Positions 21,956-34,499 of a stretch of DNA of 64,000 bases are shown here, piece by piece; within the stretch, counting starts at the first letter, position 1; every line of letters begins with the position of its first letter. The translations under genes and the position numbers were made by a program. The notes beneath the pieces are model-generated. The model was not told where the DNA came from. It worked only from the letters and a program-made list of their open reading frames with translations, and did not search any database. This DNA comes from Cenococcum geophilum 1.58 (Eukaryota > Ascomycota > Dothideomycetes > Gloniales > Gloniaceae): NCBI GenBank assembly GCA_001692895.1, contig KV748180.1, forward strand, positions 5,113,805-5,177,804, written 5' to 3'.

Positions 21956-22012
21956 GAAACGCGAAAACTAAAGTCTACTTAAATCTCATCCTGCGAATAT
22001 TTTCCCGATAAA

Positions 22013-24318
22013 GGCTAATAGCTAGTTAATTATCGCCATATAAATATATCGGTAGTAGATCCTTTCCAGTATAGCCTAAATTAGTAAGTAATTAACGGAG
22101 CCATAAGGCTTCCTTAGCCGTATATATTATTGCCACATACTTAACCTCTATAGTTAAGGTTATAAGTATTAACTGCTTACTTAACTTATATAAAACTAGG
22201 CCACCCACTAGCTTATAGATATAGCTAGAAGTTAACTTCCTATTAACCAAATTAGCGAACGCTGCATCGCTATAGCCATATAGTTATAGGTTAAATATAT
22301 TACCTAATACGCTTTTGCTATACTCCCTATTGCAATTAGGGGTAGTATAGTCCGTAGCTAACGCCTTAGCGAAGGCTTTCGGAGGTAGCTGCTGCCCTTA
22401 GGGTAAGCTAAACTCTATACCTAAGTCAATCGTCCCTATATAGTAGGCGAGTATTTATATCGCGGCTTCCATATATAGATCGGTAGGGTTATATAGGAAC
22501 TAATAGAGCTTTCCTATAGCCTAGGCTATATTAGGCCAAGTCTAATTATATAAATAAAGTAGAGAGCCTATCAGCAATTAATACCGTTTTACCAGCTCTA
22601 GCGGAGCTTAATCCTCAAGCTCGCATGGCTTAAAGTCTACCGTAAAGGGGTGAATTAGTATAGAGGCTAGTGCGTAATCTTCCATATAAAATGTATACAG
22701 GATCTTCCTAATATAGGCGTCCTATACTAGTCGAATTAATCGCGCCTAGCGGTTCCTTATAATTTAAATGCCTAGGTAGTATATAATTGGGCCTAAGTCT
22801 CTTACTTTGTACTTATTTCTGAGTACTTCTTTAAGCAGTTTAATCGTCTATACGTCTCGTTTAATTAAGATAAGATTATTGACATAGACGATAATAATTT
22901 AGCCGCTCTGCTGGCTAACGAAGACGCATAGGTCGGCTGGAATTGGCATATATTTAAGGGTGATAAGGAAGCTCTTAAGCTCCTTATACCAAAGCTATAG
23001 CGCCTACTTAAGACCGTAGAGAGCCTTAAGCAGTAGGCCTATAAGGGCAACGCCATCTTTTAGATACTAACGATATCCTTCTAGTAGCTAAATATAGATG
23101 TTTTTGCGGTTAAGCTTCCTATTAAGGAAGACCATAATTACGTCTAAGTACTCGCACTCTAAATCGTATACGGTAACTAGGGCCATTAGTAGCTTAAATA
23201 TACTTAGTTAAATAACGCCCGTAAATATGTCTCTATAGTTAATTCCTAGGCGCTGCTTATTACCGCGTAATACTAGTCTTACTTTCCATCTAAATAGGAC
23301 ATTATTCTTATTAAATTTGTACGTAAAAACCCATTTAACAGGTAGAGCCTTAGCTTTAGGTAAAAGTTTAACAATCTTAAATAAGATATTTACCATTTAA
23401 GACTCCTATTCCTTATCTACCGCAGCCTTCCACTCCTTCTTAAATACTAAATTTATAGCTTCCTTCTAGTTGCGTGGCTCTAAAGGTAGTCCTTTAGTTA
23501 TCCTTATCTATTAAGGCTGCGATAGAGCGCTTATAAACGTATAGGCGAAGGCCAGGGTAAGGTAAATAGCTTTTATAGCCAGCTCCTTTTTTCTAGTTCT
23601 ATAGAGTACACTATAGTTAAGCTGTGGCTTTAACCGCGTATAAGTATTTATTATAGGTTTAGCTTCCTTATCTAAGTACTTATCTAGAGTTTACTCTAGA
23701 TCCTCCTAGTAGATGTCCCTTAGGGGAGTCGTTTCCTAACAGAGGTGTCCTCCTAAATTAGGTAGCTCTTACTAGTTAAAACCTGCCTATTTGTCTTTAG
23801 TGAAAGGAGGTTAATTAAGCTATAGTGCAATATTGTAATCGCTAGAGGCACCCCCTAACTAAGAGTTACCCCTTAACTAAGAGGCCCAAGAGACCTTGTC
23901 TACCTTCTATAGTGACTAAGAAGCCTTATCTCCTTTCTATAATAACCAAGAGACCTCTAGTATAGTATCTTCGGTAGGGAGTTCCTTAAGTAGTACCTAG
24001 CAGATATTATTGTTGCTACCTTCTTCTTCACTAATTAATATAGTAAGAAAGGTTCCTAATTTATTAAAGGTAATACTACTTAATTAAACGACCCTATTCT
24101 TATAAGGTAGATAGACGCGGTATATATATAAGCCTTTATAGCCAACTAATTGTCCTTTCTATACTCTTATAACAAACTTATTACCTTATTACCGCTAAGG
24201 GTCTTTTTTATTAATAAGGATATAGGCGGGATAGCTATAGATCTTCTAGTTAGCGTATATAATTGTAGAATTAGTATCACCTAGGGCGAGAGCTATTACT
24301 TAAGCGGGCAGAGCTTAG
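22013..24318 (-). pseudogene. Copia integrase C-terminus, reverse transcriptase and RNase H start
   Basis: Minus strand. From 24318 down: integrase C-terminal (about 24300-24060), linker, then the RT start with EWKAAVDKE and the block PVKWVFTYKFNKNN, then VRLVLRGNKQRLGINY (23396-23208, open for 62 codons). Next come YVNNLILI (about 22890), which is the YVDD active site with both Asp changed to Asn, and IGSLLYLYN (about 22560). The RNase H start follows, with YGYSDAAFANLVNRK (about 22260), and it is cut after GDNQLAIS by element E1. Order and motifs are diagnostic of copia. Stops are mostly TAA/TAG at expected Gln. Confidence 0.9.
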
Positions 24319-24744
24319 TGTTACGGACGCTTTAAGTACAATGTTACGACTACTTGGAGAGGAGTCGGAAGAAGCTAGTTAGTTGATACAAGCACGGTCC
24401 AGGATGGAACCCGTGGAACTATATAACGAGAAATAGTAAGCAGAGTCACGTGATATGATCTGTATAATCTGTATAATCTATAAGATCTGTCACAGAGCGA
24501 ACAGAGCAGACAGAGCAGATAGAGTAACAACTTTCTTAGGAGTACGGTTGTGTATTTAAGGACCCTCAGTCCCTACCTAGATAGTTCCTTCCTCGTAGTA
24601 ATTCTCAGAATACAATTAGAGTTAATCTGTTAGGCAACCACTCCACCAGTTGTTATTACGTTAACCAACTTTTGTACTTGCATTTCCTACATACCTAGCC
24701 CATTAACGAGCCCATTGTAGTTCCTGCTATAAGGTTCCGTTACA
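24319..24744 (+). repeat. Gypsy-A1 5' LTR
   Basis: Near-identical to 31846-32271. Differences are mainly C/T and G/A transitions (for example CCCTCAGTCCC versus CCCTTAGTCCC), showing that RIP acted after insertion. It is followed by CAATCACTACCTAGTTACGG, where the primer binding site should lie. Confidence 0.93.
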
Positions 24745-24788
24745 CAATCACTACCTAGTTACGGTATTAATATAAGAAGTTAAACAAC

Positions 24789-26230
24789 ATGNCACCAAAA
24801 GCAGCCACTACGACGCTATTGACGGCAGCAACTACTTCAAGAACAGGAGGTAACACTAGTATAGCAGATACTAACTTATAGCAACCTGTGACGGTCGGAC
24901 AGCTATAGGAAATAGTTAACCAGCTAATAGCTAACAATATAGTATTGGAAGAAAGACTTAACGGGATAGGAGCAGTAAAGATTAAGCTACTATCAATTAA
25001 GAGATTTATAGGAGAGAGGTTAAAGCTTAAAGGATTCCTTACACAGATGCACTTTAAGGTCTTATAGGAGGGAGTAAAGTTACCTATACCTATAGATCGG
25101 ATAGCCTATATAGGACTATTCTTATTAGGAAAAGCACTTAAGTGGTTTAAACCCTACCTTACGGAGATATAGGCAAACGGAATGACGACTACTAACTAAG
25201 ACATGCGATTTATGTTCTTAAGTTGGGAAGGATTCGCAGAACGACTTACACAGATATTTAAAGACCCAGAAGAAACAACTACAGCGGAAAGAAAACTCCA
25301 GAATCTTATACAACGAACTTTAGTAATTAAGTATACGATATAGTTCTAGACACTAGCAATATAAGTAGAGTGGAATAATAAGGCGCTTATAGCACAGTAT
25401 AAACAGGGACTTAAGGCTAAAGTTTAAGACGTGATTATCCTAATGGAAGATGCGGATACCCTAAGGGAACTAATAGATTAGGCGATTAAGATTAACAATC
25501 AGATCTACCAAAGGGAGTAGGCTAAGAAAGGTTAGGATAGAGTTCTACAGTCATATAAGGCGCAGAGTACGCAACAACAAAAGCTAAGTTAGAAACTATA
25601 GTATGGCGCAGAGCTAATGGACCTAAGTGGTATTAAAGAAGCCTATAAGAGATAGAGCAAACTATGGAAACCCAGAGGATAAGGATTAAGTAATTAAAGG
25701 TCTAAGGAGTAAAGGCTAAATTAGGGATCTTAACAGCAGAAGATATTTAGGCGGACTCTATAATAAGAGAAATAGTTTAAAGAAGGAGCTTGTATAAATT
25801 ACGGAAAATAGGGTTATTATATTAGAGACTGTAGAAGTGGGCAGAGTTACTATATAGTAAAAGGCACAAAACTAGCAGACGATATACACGTACAGAGGGA
25901 CGATAATGTGCTATAAGGAACAAAAGAATGTTTAATTAAAAGTTTTGCGTTTTGTTATAACAACGTATACCAAATTTATAAAGACGCTAAGTACGGCGTA
26001 AGCTATTAGCCATAGGAGCTAGCACCTATAGGATGCAGAGGAACTAACGAACTAGTTCGCAGATTGGATATTAAGGACGATAAATTCAACCCAGGCGAAA
26101 CACTCCGTAACAATAAGGCAATAAGGGCCGCTTACTAGGAGCGAGCAGACCTTGGAGATGTTATACCAAAGGCAGAGGATAATTCTACTATAGAATAGGG
26201 AACATCAGTAGGGATCGAAACCCCACTAGA
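24789..26230 (+). pseudogene. Gypsy-A1 gag
   Basis: Start ATG at 24789 (next codon has an N), reading into KAATTTLLTAATTS. Conserved retrotransposon gag blocks follow: LKLKGFLTQMHFK (about 25020) and ALKWFKPYLTEI (about 25135), then FERLTQIFKDPE-like sequence (about 25240). Near 25790-25840 there is a CCHC-type zinc knuckle reading CINYGKIGYYIRDC (expected Cys and His both mutated to Tyr). The protein would bind RNA and assemble the virus-like particle. In-frame TAG/TAA at Gln positions make it a pseudogene. Confidence 0.85.
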
Positions 26231-27789
26231 TACGATGTCTATCGCTTTATGAGACGCAAAAAAAGTAGGACAGTAAACCACTTCGGCACTTAATAAAGGC
26301 AAAAGGCCAAAGGCTTAAGATTCTTAAGATAAGATAAGAGACGACTAAGATTCTTAAAACGAAATAAGGCAAGCTTAAGGACCTATAACGGACAGAAACC
26401 AATAAAGCAGAGTAGTAGCTTAGTTTAAAGACATACGAATAAGCTTGGGATAAGAATTCCCAACAATATAAGATTCTTAAGACGAGATAAGTAAGATCTA
26501 GGACTCTTAAGATGAGACAAGGACACTAGTCAAGCCTAGTTAGACTAAGGTAGGGGCTAAACTTAAGTCAGAAGCAAGCTTAGGATTAAAGAACCTAAAG
26601 GGTTAAGGATTCGGGGTACGAATTAAGACACCTATAAGCAAGAGGCTAGGAGCTTCTTTATAGATCAGAGAATCTGCGGTATAAACAGCGACTAGACTAG
26701 GAGACAAATACATGGACCTAGAGGATTTACTAGTTAAATAAAGTGTTTAGACTGAAGATCGAAAAATTAATACCAGGATTAAGAAGCGAGACGACTTTAA
26801 GGATTAGAGCGTAAGGCGCAAACCAAAAAAAACTATAGAAGAATTTAGGTAAAGAATTATCGCGTGGCAAGAACAGAAACTAAATAGAAGATTTAGCACA
26901 TTGGAACATACGAAGGACAGAGCACTAGTACAAAAAATCACTAATAGGCTAAAAGCAGGCACACTAAGGGCCAAGTGGCTTACCAAACTGGAATAAAAAG
27001 AGGATCTAGGGATTCCTACTAGGTTCGAAGAACGACATACTAAAGGCTATTACAATATAGTAATAAAGAGATATTTCCTTACGGATAGACCGTATATACT
27101 CTAGCAGCTATACTAAAAGTAGTATAGGCAAAGGTATAATAATAAGTGGGAAGACTTCTATATATAGTTGGATAAAAAAGTTATCTAGGACTACCCAATT
27201 ACAGAGAAGGCCATAACGCATATTAAAGGAGCCTTAATTATAACGTTAAAGGATTTAGAGGAACGTTTAGAGGACTGGAGAAGCAAGAGACGTATCTTAG
27301 TACCTATAAATAAAGTTATAATGTTTAGATCAGCACGACAAAGGTTTAAACTTAGGGACGAAGACGAGCTAAGAGTTAACCTAAAGCACCTAGCACACTA
27401 TACGTTATTATAGATTGCGTGTATAGACGATATATGCGAAATATATAAGAATCCAAAAGAAAAGAATCGGAAATACCTTATAAGGATATACTGGATAACG
27501 GACGAGTAATAGTACAGGAATGCTAAATATATACATAGATGGCATCTAATAGAAACCTAAGAAGAAGGAAGTTTAGTACTTTAACCAGGAAGATTCCTTA
27601 TAGAAGAATGCTTAGACGGATAATAGTGGTAGAAATGCCTAGAAAATACGTGTCTATAGTATATTAAAGATAAAAAACAAACTAGGCATTGGCTAAAGAG
27701 CGAGTTAAGTGCACTAGGATTAAGTAGCTAATAGTTAGGAAAAGTAAAGGCCCACAGGACTAGAGGGAGCTAGTAGTAGAGCCTTAGAC

Positions 27790-30700
27790 CCTTAAAGGAA
27801 TTTAAAGACGACACCTAAATTTACGGATTAATTGGCAAGATTAGTAGTTTAAAGCGCTAATAGATAGTGGAGCAACGCGAAACTATATCTTACTAGCAGC
27901 AGTTAAGAGAATAGGACTACCTTATAGACAAAAAAAGCAACCTTACCTATTAGTTATAATTTTAGGAGATCTAATAACCTATAGAGGAGGGATCATCAAT
28001 CTTAAAACAGGACCTATTTAGATAACTATTAAAGAAAAACAAATCAAGATGTCTTTTAATATCCTACTATTAGGACAGGACGAGGCAGTATTAGGCATGC
28101 CTTAGTTACAGGAATACAATCCAAGGATTGATTGGATTATAGGTTAGGTCGATATTAGAGATACTTAACGCCGTAAAATGCAATAATAAGCTAAGTTAGT
28201 ATGGTACTAAGTAGAAACAACCTACAAAGAAACAGAAAAAGGACTAAGCCATATACTAAAGAGATACCATAAGTACGGCAAGAAACTATAGTTACTGGAA
28301 AGTAAAAAGCTGTCAGAATATATAGTATGGGACCATGAAATAGAATTAGAACCAGGAATAAGTCTAAGGTTCTTTCCAATCTATAAGCTTACCAAAGAAG
28401 AAAGTAGAGCGTTAAAAGAGTTTATCTAGAAAAATCTATAAAAGGGATATATTAAACCATCGCAGTTATTAGCAGGTTATCCAGTACTATTCGTACTAAA
28501 GAAAAATGGCAAACTAAGGCTGTGTATTAACTATAGACAGTTAAATAGCATTACTAGGAAGGATAGGTATCCTTTACCCTTAATTAGCGAAATCTAAGAT
28601 AGGATAGGTAATACGCAAATCTTTATAAAGATAGATCTAAGATGGGCGTACCATTAGATTAGGATTAAGGAAGGTAACGAATAAAAGGCAGCCTTTAGGT
28701 TAAAGGAAGGACTGTACAAACTATTAGTTATATAATTCGGGCTTATAAACGCACTAGCAACATTCCAGAAGCGTATTAATAATGTGTTAGAAGAACACTT
28801 AGATGAATTTGTTATAGTATACCTTAACAATATTATTATCTACTTAATAACTAAGGAAGAACACGGGGAATACGTCAAATGGGTCTTAAAGAGACTATAA
28901 GAGGAATAGATGCTAGTAGCAATCGAGAAATACGAGTTCTTTACCAGGAAGACTAATTTTATTAGATTTATTATTAAACTAGGCTAACTTAGCATAGATC
29001 CATAGAAGATCAAGGCTATAGTAAATTGGTAGGAACTAGAGAACGTTATATAGTTAAAATCGTTCCTAGGATTTTGCAATTACTATAGAAGGTTTATAGC
29101 GCAGTAGTTAAAGGACATTAAACTATTTACATAATTAATAAAGAAAGAAGAACTATAGGCATAGAGGGAAGAGCAAAGAGAACTCTTTAAGAAAGTCAAA
29201 GAGTTGTTCACCCAGGAGCCAGTTCTTAAGATCTATTAACTAGGACTAAAGACGGTTATAGAAACAGATATATCAGACTATATACTAGGGGCGTGCTTTA
29301 TATAAAGGCATCAAGATAGATGGCACCTAGTGGCATACTACAGTCAGAAAATAACACCACTAGAGTTAAACTATAACATCTATAACAAGGAGTTGTTAGG
29401 TATAGTTATAGCATTAAAGGAATAGAGAGCATTCTTACAAGGCATAGAGAAACTATTTATAGTTAAAACGGATTATAAGAACCTAACAGGATTCCTAATA
29501 ACGAAGGAACTTAACCAAAGACAGGTTAGATGGGCAGAGATGCTTACGGAATACTATTTCGAGATTTAGTATACTAAAGGCACAGATAATACGCGGGCAG
29601 ATGCTCTAAGCCGTAAAGCTAAACTATAAAATAAGGAAAAGCCATTAGGGGCTTTATTGCAAAAAGATATAGACGGATTAATTAGGTACAATTACCCAAA
29701 AATCGTAGCAACTTAAGAAGACAATAAACTAGAGAAGGTCTACAAGACACCAAAAAGCTTTTAGGCGTAAAGAATTCTAGAAGCATAGCTAGAAGATCTA
29801 TAAACGGATATATACGAAAATTAAGAAGTAAGGTACATCCTAAGAAGTATAGTAGAGTAATTTATAGAGGACTTCCATAAGGAACTAACTTAAGAACACA
29901 ATGGAGCTACGGGCTTAGTGTCGAGACTCTAGGAGGAGTATATTATTAACGGAATTTAGAGGATGGCTAGAAGGGTTATAAAGGAATATCCAGATTGCTA
30001 AAGGAATAAACTAATAAGGCATAAGCCGTATAGAGGGCTACAACCTATTAAAACACCAGAGAGACCATGGGAGGTCATATTATAGGACTTTATTGTTAAG
30101 TTACCAAAATTAAAAGATCCTATTACCGGATAAGATTACAACGCGATCTTAGTAATAGTAGATAAGCTTATAAAGTGGGGATACTTTATAGTATGCACAA
30201 AAGAAATCTTAGCAGAAGATGTCGCTAGAATCTACGTTAAAGAAATATTCGTAAGACATAGAGTATTAAGCAAAATCATATCGGATAGAGATCTAAGATT
30301 TATAGCAGTATTCTAGGAAGTGTTTTTAGCGGAGCAAGGAGTTCGAGCAGCAACTTTTACCGCATATTATCCACAGACAGACGGTTAAACGAAAAGATTA
30401 AATTAGACGCTAGAGCAGTATCTAAGGCATTATATCAATTATGCACAAAACAATTAGGTATTGCTATTACCAGTTATACAGTTTATATACAATGCAACAC
30501 CTTAAGAAGGAATAGGCACATCACCATTTAAGGTAAATTATGGATATGAGCTAAAAATATCGTTATTACTACAGTAAGCGAAGAAAACAAGTAGTACAGC
30601 CAAAGAAAGAATGAAGATATTGATGAATTTTTATGCAGACCTTATGGAATCAGCAAAGAAAGTATAAGAGAGAATAAAAAAGTACTATAATGCTAAGAGA

Positions 30701-31140
30701 TCTAAGGGACCAGATCTTAAGGAGGGAGATAAAGTATGGCTACTATACAAAAATTTCAAGAGTTAACGACCAAGCAAGAAATTGGACCATGTTAGACTAG
30801 GACCTTTTAAAATTACGTAGAGGATTTTACCGGTTACGTTTAAGTTAAACCTACTAGCTAAAATGAAGATCTACCCTATACAGTATATTGTAATACTAGA
30901 GCTAGTATATAGGAATATCAAGCCACCGGTTTATAAAGCAGACATATATAAAGAACAGGAAGAAGACAAATAGTAAGTTTTGAAGATTATTAGCCACAAG
31001 GACGTCGACAATAAAATATGGTACGAAGTTAAGTGGATAGGCTACACTAAGACTACCTAGGAGCTACTAGAGAATTTAAAGAACGCTATAGGAAAGGTAC
31101 GGGAGTATCGGAAGAGATTAGGTCAGGCAGCATTAATAAA
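27790..31140 (+). pseudogene. Gypsy-A1 pol: protease, RT, RNase H, integrase, chromodomain
   Basis: Protease active site ALIDSGATRNY at about 27856-27888. The RT has [20 protein letters not shown] (about 28480-28540), a DLRWAYHQIRI block (about 28640) and YLNNIIIY (about 28820-28845), where YLDD is expected. RNase H has ETDISDYILGACF (about 29265). Integrase has a zinc-binding region, then DFIVKLPK (about 30090), ISDRDLRFIA (about 30280) and YYPQTDGQTKRLNQTLEQYL (about 30365-30425). The chromodomain is at about 31015-31085 (YEVKWIGYTKTTQELLENL). Order is canonical for chromoviruses of the gypsy group. Stops occur at CAG/CAA positions. The spacer at 26230-27790 also translates as degraded gag-pol linker. 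Confidence 0.92.
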
Positions 31141-31149
31141 GAAGGATCA

Positions 31150-31845
31150 CTAAAGAACGAGTTACTTAAGGGGGACCTAAGAAGAATAGTTGCCGAACTA
31201 CTTAGATCTATTTCCTTCTCTGTTAGAGGAGAATCCGTTCTTTCATTACCCAGTTCCTGAAGACCTTATTCTATAAGTTTCTACTCCTTAGAGTAAACCT
31301 TCTCACAAACGCGTTAAAGACGCTAAACTTTCGCAAAGGCAGACTGCTAAGCCTTAAGGGCACAAGCAGACTCTTTGGATTAACGATGGGCTTCCGCCAG
31401 CGTTACGGTAAGATTACCCTTAAGTTTTTCTGCCTTAAACTAAACACAAGACCCTAAGACAAATTAATTAGGGAACTAAACGACTATTAAGAGTAATAGG
31501 TTGCGTATATTTAACATCAGAGATAGAGCAAACATTACAGGACGACTAAATGTTCGCTTTAGTGCACTCTAAATAAGAGAAAGGTTACCAGGACGAAGGA
31601 CTCGCCAACGCAACGTAAACTAGCCCCTTTTTCGCACAACGAGAACACGGAGATAGCATTATCTCACTAAGAGACAATATTATAGCAACGGTACGAGACC
31701 AACGGGCTATAGAGGAAGAAGAAGGTGCTTTAGGCATTATAAGTAATGATATCAACTAAATCGATTAGATGGATATTATACCTCTAGTAAACAACCTAAA
31801 GATGCTAGGAATCTTTAAGGACGAAGATGGAGAGGAGGGAGATGG
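31150..31845 (+). pseudogene. Gypsy-A1 extra coding tail downstream of the chromodomain (unknown function)
   Basis: After the pol stop near 31152 the same strand still reads as protein, once TAA/TAG are taken as Gln. It starts around LPNYLDLFPSLLEENPFFHY and continues through SKPSHKRVKDAKLSQRQ and VIGCVYLTSEIEQTLQDD. The best part is FALVHSEQEKGYQDEGLA (31556 onward), ending with LKMLGIFKDEDGEEGDG just before the 3' LTR. The same sequence is recognisable in A2 (47890-48560) and on the minus strand in A3 (55218-54960 and 60050-59958). Three-copy conservation and low frame breakage suggest a real third ORF of about 220-240 codons. I do not recognise a family. Confidence 0.55.
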
Positions 31846-32271
31846 TGTTACGGACGCTTTAAGTACAATATTACGACTACTTGGAGAGGAGTTAGAAGAA
31901 GCTAGTTGGTTAATATAAGCACGGTCTAGGATAAAACCCGTGGAACTATGTGACAAGGAATGGTAAGCAGAGTCACGTGATGTAATCTGTATAATCTATA
32001 TAATCTATAAGATCTATCGTAGAGCAAATAGAGCAGATAGAGTAGATAGAGTAATAACTTTCTTAGGAGTACGGTTATGTATTTAAGGACCCTTAGTCCC
32101 TACCTAGATAGTTCCTTCCTCGTAGTAATTCTTAGAATACAATTAGAGTTAATCTATTGGGCAACCACTCCACCAGTTATTATTACGTTAACCGACTTTT
32201 ATACTTGCATTTCCTACACACCTAGCCTATTGACGAGCCTATTATAGTTCCTGCTACAAGGTTCCGTTACA
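31846..32271 (+). repeat. Gypsy-A1 3' LTR
   Basis: Pairs with 24319-24744. A purine-rich stretch (GGAGAGGAGGGAGATGG) abuts its start and serves as the polypurine tract. A 63-codon antisense frame overlapping it (31765-31956) is a shadow. Confidence 0.93.
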
Positions 32272-33100
32272 CTTAGTCCTTATTAACTAATATAGGCAAC
32301 ATATTAAGTCCGTATACGGCTACCTTAGCAACTTTAGGCCAGAGCTTTAGTAGCAATTAAGTTTTAATTAACATTACCCTAACCCTTTTTTTAACTAAGT
32401 AGTTAGCCTTCTCTATAATTTTATTTTAGTATGCGGTGTATAGAATAGAGGCCTTAGTAACTATACCTTTGTTCTTAAAGAAATTGGTTATATCCTTACT
32501 AAACCACTTAGCAGCTCCATCCAATCAGAAGTAACCAATCGTTATTCCTATTTAAGTCTTAATTATACAGATAAACTGCTTTAAGGTAGAGGCCGCGGAG
32601 CCTCTATTTAATATACAGTAAATCCATCTAAAGCGTATACGGTCATTAGTAAATAGTACCTAGTACTTCTCACCGTAAAGGCCTTTGTATTTTAATGGCC
32701 TAACTATATTAATATGCACCTTTTCAAATATACAATTGCTGCGTCTTTAAGGGCGTCTTAATATTTGCTTCTTAGCCTTTCCGAGGTAACAGTCCTCACA
32801 GTAAAATAGCTTATCCTTAGTAACCACAATCCCCTTTATACTTCTAGCGAGGAGACATATCTAGGTAGGAGAAAGGTATTATAGTCTCTTGTGCTAAGTC
32901 TCTATAGTAGCTTTAGTAAGCACGCCTTTCTTATAGAGGCGCAATCATACGGTAGCTAAAGCCATTGCGAAAGGAACCTCCATAGGGTTATCTACTAGTA
33001 TAAATATATTAAGTCCGTTAATACTTAGGATATAGGCTATTTCTACCCAATCTTTAATAAAGTTAATTATATTATAGAGACCGTTAAAGAAGGCGCCCTT
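32272..33100 (-). pseudogene. Copia GAG-pre-integrase and integrase core
   Basis: Minus strand from 33100: AFFNGLYNIINFIKDWVEIA, then FILVDNPMEVPFAMAL (33193-32945 open). Next are ETxHKRLxxLS, the first part of the integrase HHCC finger, and KLFYCEDCYLGKAKKQ with its CxxC (about 32815-32770). Then EKVHINIVRPLKY (about 32720), FTNDRIRFRWIY (about 32650), YFQLDGAAK and NKGIVTKASILYTAY (about 32470). The region is cut by Gypsy-A1 at 32271 and resumes at 24318. The expected catalytic Asp positions are partly changed to Asn (HINIV for HIDIV). Confidence 0.88.
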
Positions 33101-33164
33101 TATCGGGAAAATATTCGCAGGATAAGATTCAAGTAGACTTTGTGTGGCGCGTTTCGCGTAATTG

Positions 33165-33490
33165 ACATGCAATTTAACTAACTTGACACGCAATTGACCA
33201 ACTTAATACGTAATTGACCAACTTAACATGCAATTTAACCAACTTAATACGCAATTAACTAACTTAATATGTAATTTAACTAACTTAATACGCAATTAAC
33301 CAACTTAATATATAATTTAACTAACTTAATACGCAATTAACTAACTTAACATGTAATTTAACTAACTTAATACGTAATTAACTAACTTAACAACTTTAAA
33401 AGCTAACTGCATATTCCTTAACACGTAGTTAACCTATTTAACAACTTTAAAAGCTAACTGTATATTCCTTAACATGCAATTAAGGTAAAG
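33165..33490. repeat. E2 array 5 counterpart: about 20-bp AT-rich repeat
   Basis: Units such as TAATACGCAATTAACTAACT alternating with TAACATGTAATTTAACTAAC; the reverse complement of E1 21540-21955. Confidence 0.85.
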
Positions 33491-33539
33491 TTATATACCA
33501 ATTACGCAATCTTATATAATCTTACATAGTCTTATTACT

Positions 33540-34385
33540 TAGAGGCTCTGCACAAGGCTCTGCATAAGGCTCTACACGAAGCTCTACACGAAGCTCTATA
33601 CTAAGCTCTACACGAAGCTCTACACGAGGCTCTGCACAAGGCTCTACACGAAGCTCTACACGAAGCTCTACACGAAGCTCTACACGAAGCTCTACGTACA
33701 GAGGCTCTGCACGAGGCTCTGCGCGAAGCTCTGCGTACGGAGGCTCTGCACGAAGCTCTACGTAGAGGCTCTGCACGAAGCTCTGCGCGAGGCTCTGCGT
33801 ACGGAGGCTCTGCACGAAGCTCTACGTAGAGGCTCTGCGTACGGAGGCTCTGCACGAAGCTCTACGTAGAGGCTCTGCACGAGGCTCTGCGCGAGGCTCT
33901 GCGTACGGAGGCTCTGCACGAAGCTCTGCACGAAGCTCTGCACGAAGCTCTGCACGAAGCTCTGCACGAAGCTCTGCACGAAGCTCTGCACGAAGCTCTG
34001 CACGAAGCTCTGCACGAAGCTCTGCACGAAGCTCTGCACGAAGCTCTGCACGAAGCTCTGCACGAAGCTCTGCATGAAGCTCTACGTACAGAGGCTCTGC
34101 ATGAGGCTCTGCGCGAAGCTCTGCGTACGGAGGCTCTGCACGAAGCTCTACGTAGAGGCTCTGCACGAGGCTCTGCGCGAGGCTCTGCGTACGGAGGCTC
34201 TGCGCGAAGCTCTGCGTACGGAGGCTCTACACGAAGCTCTGCACGAGGCTCTGCGCGAAGCTCTGCATACGGAGGCTCTACACGAAGCTCTACACGAAGC
34301 TCTATACGAAGCTCTACGTACAGAGGCTCTACACAAGGCTCTGCGCGAAGCTCTGCGTACGGAGGCTCTACACGAAGCTCTGCAT
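33540..34385. repeat. E2 array 4 counterpart: 12-bp GCTCTGCACGAA repeat
   Basis: About seventy units, including about fifteen virtually perfect head-to-tail copies at 33908-34080. Variants GCTCTACGTAGA and GCTCTGCGTACGGAG define higher-order blocks. All six frames are open over long stretches, so frames such as 33522-33815, 33758-34075 and 34074-34526 are not evidence of genes. Confidence 0.92.
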
Positions 34386-34499
34386 CGGGTCCCCGCTATA
34401 TTCCCGATAGCGTCTACACGTGTCTCTGCCTATGTAGCCGCCTTATTTTTTACCTTTCCTTCCCTCCTTATATCCTCCCTACCTAGGGAGGCACTAGAA

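Larger units (their letters stand above)
19019..22010 (+). mobile_element. E1: gene-less minisatellite-built transposon, copy 1
   Basis: 2,992-bp insertion in the copia RNase H region. The left end is CATCGGCAAAATATGG; the right end, in reverse complement, is TATCGGGAAAATATTC, giving an imperfect about 14-bp terminal inverted repeat. AA flanks both sides (19017-19018 and 22011-22012). The interior has no gene. It is an ordered series: 11-bp, about 18-bp, 20-bp, 12-bp and about 20/41-bp tandem arrays with short unique spacers. A second copy in opposite orientation (E2) has the same ends and order. The enzyme that moved it is unknown. The 2-bp duplication and subterminal repeats recall CACTA elements, but the termini are not CACTA. 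Confidence 0.75.
24319..32271 (+). mobile_element. Gypsy-A1, chromodomain Ty3/gypsy element
   Basis: 7,953 bp with 426-bp LTRs (24319-24744 and 31846-32271) and the 5-bp duplication CTTAG (24314-24318 and 32272-32276). It is inserted in the copia integrase region in opposite orientation to its host. LTRs begin TGTTACGGACGC and end GGTTCCGTTACA. The internal region encodes gag with a zinc knuckle, protease, RT, RNase H, integrase and a chromodomain, followed by a further coding tail. It is the least mutated of the three Gypsy-A copies here, yet contains dozens of Gln-to-stop changes. Confidence 0.93.

Noticed and set aside
33540-34385. CRISPR-like repeat array
   Set aside because: Repeats are contiguous 12-mers with no unique spacers, in a eukaryotic transposon context.
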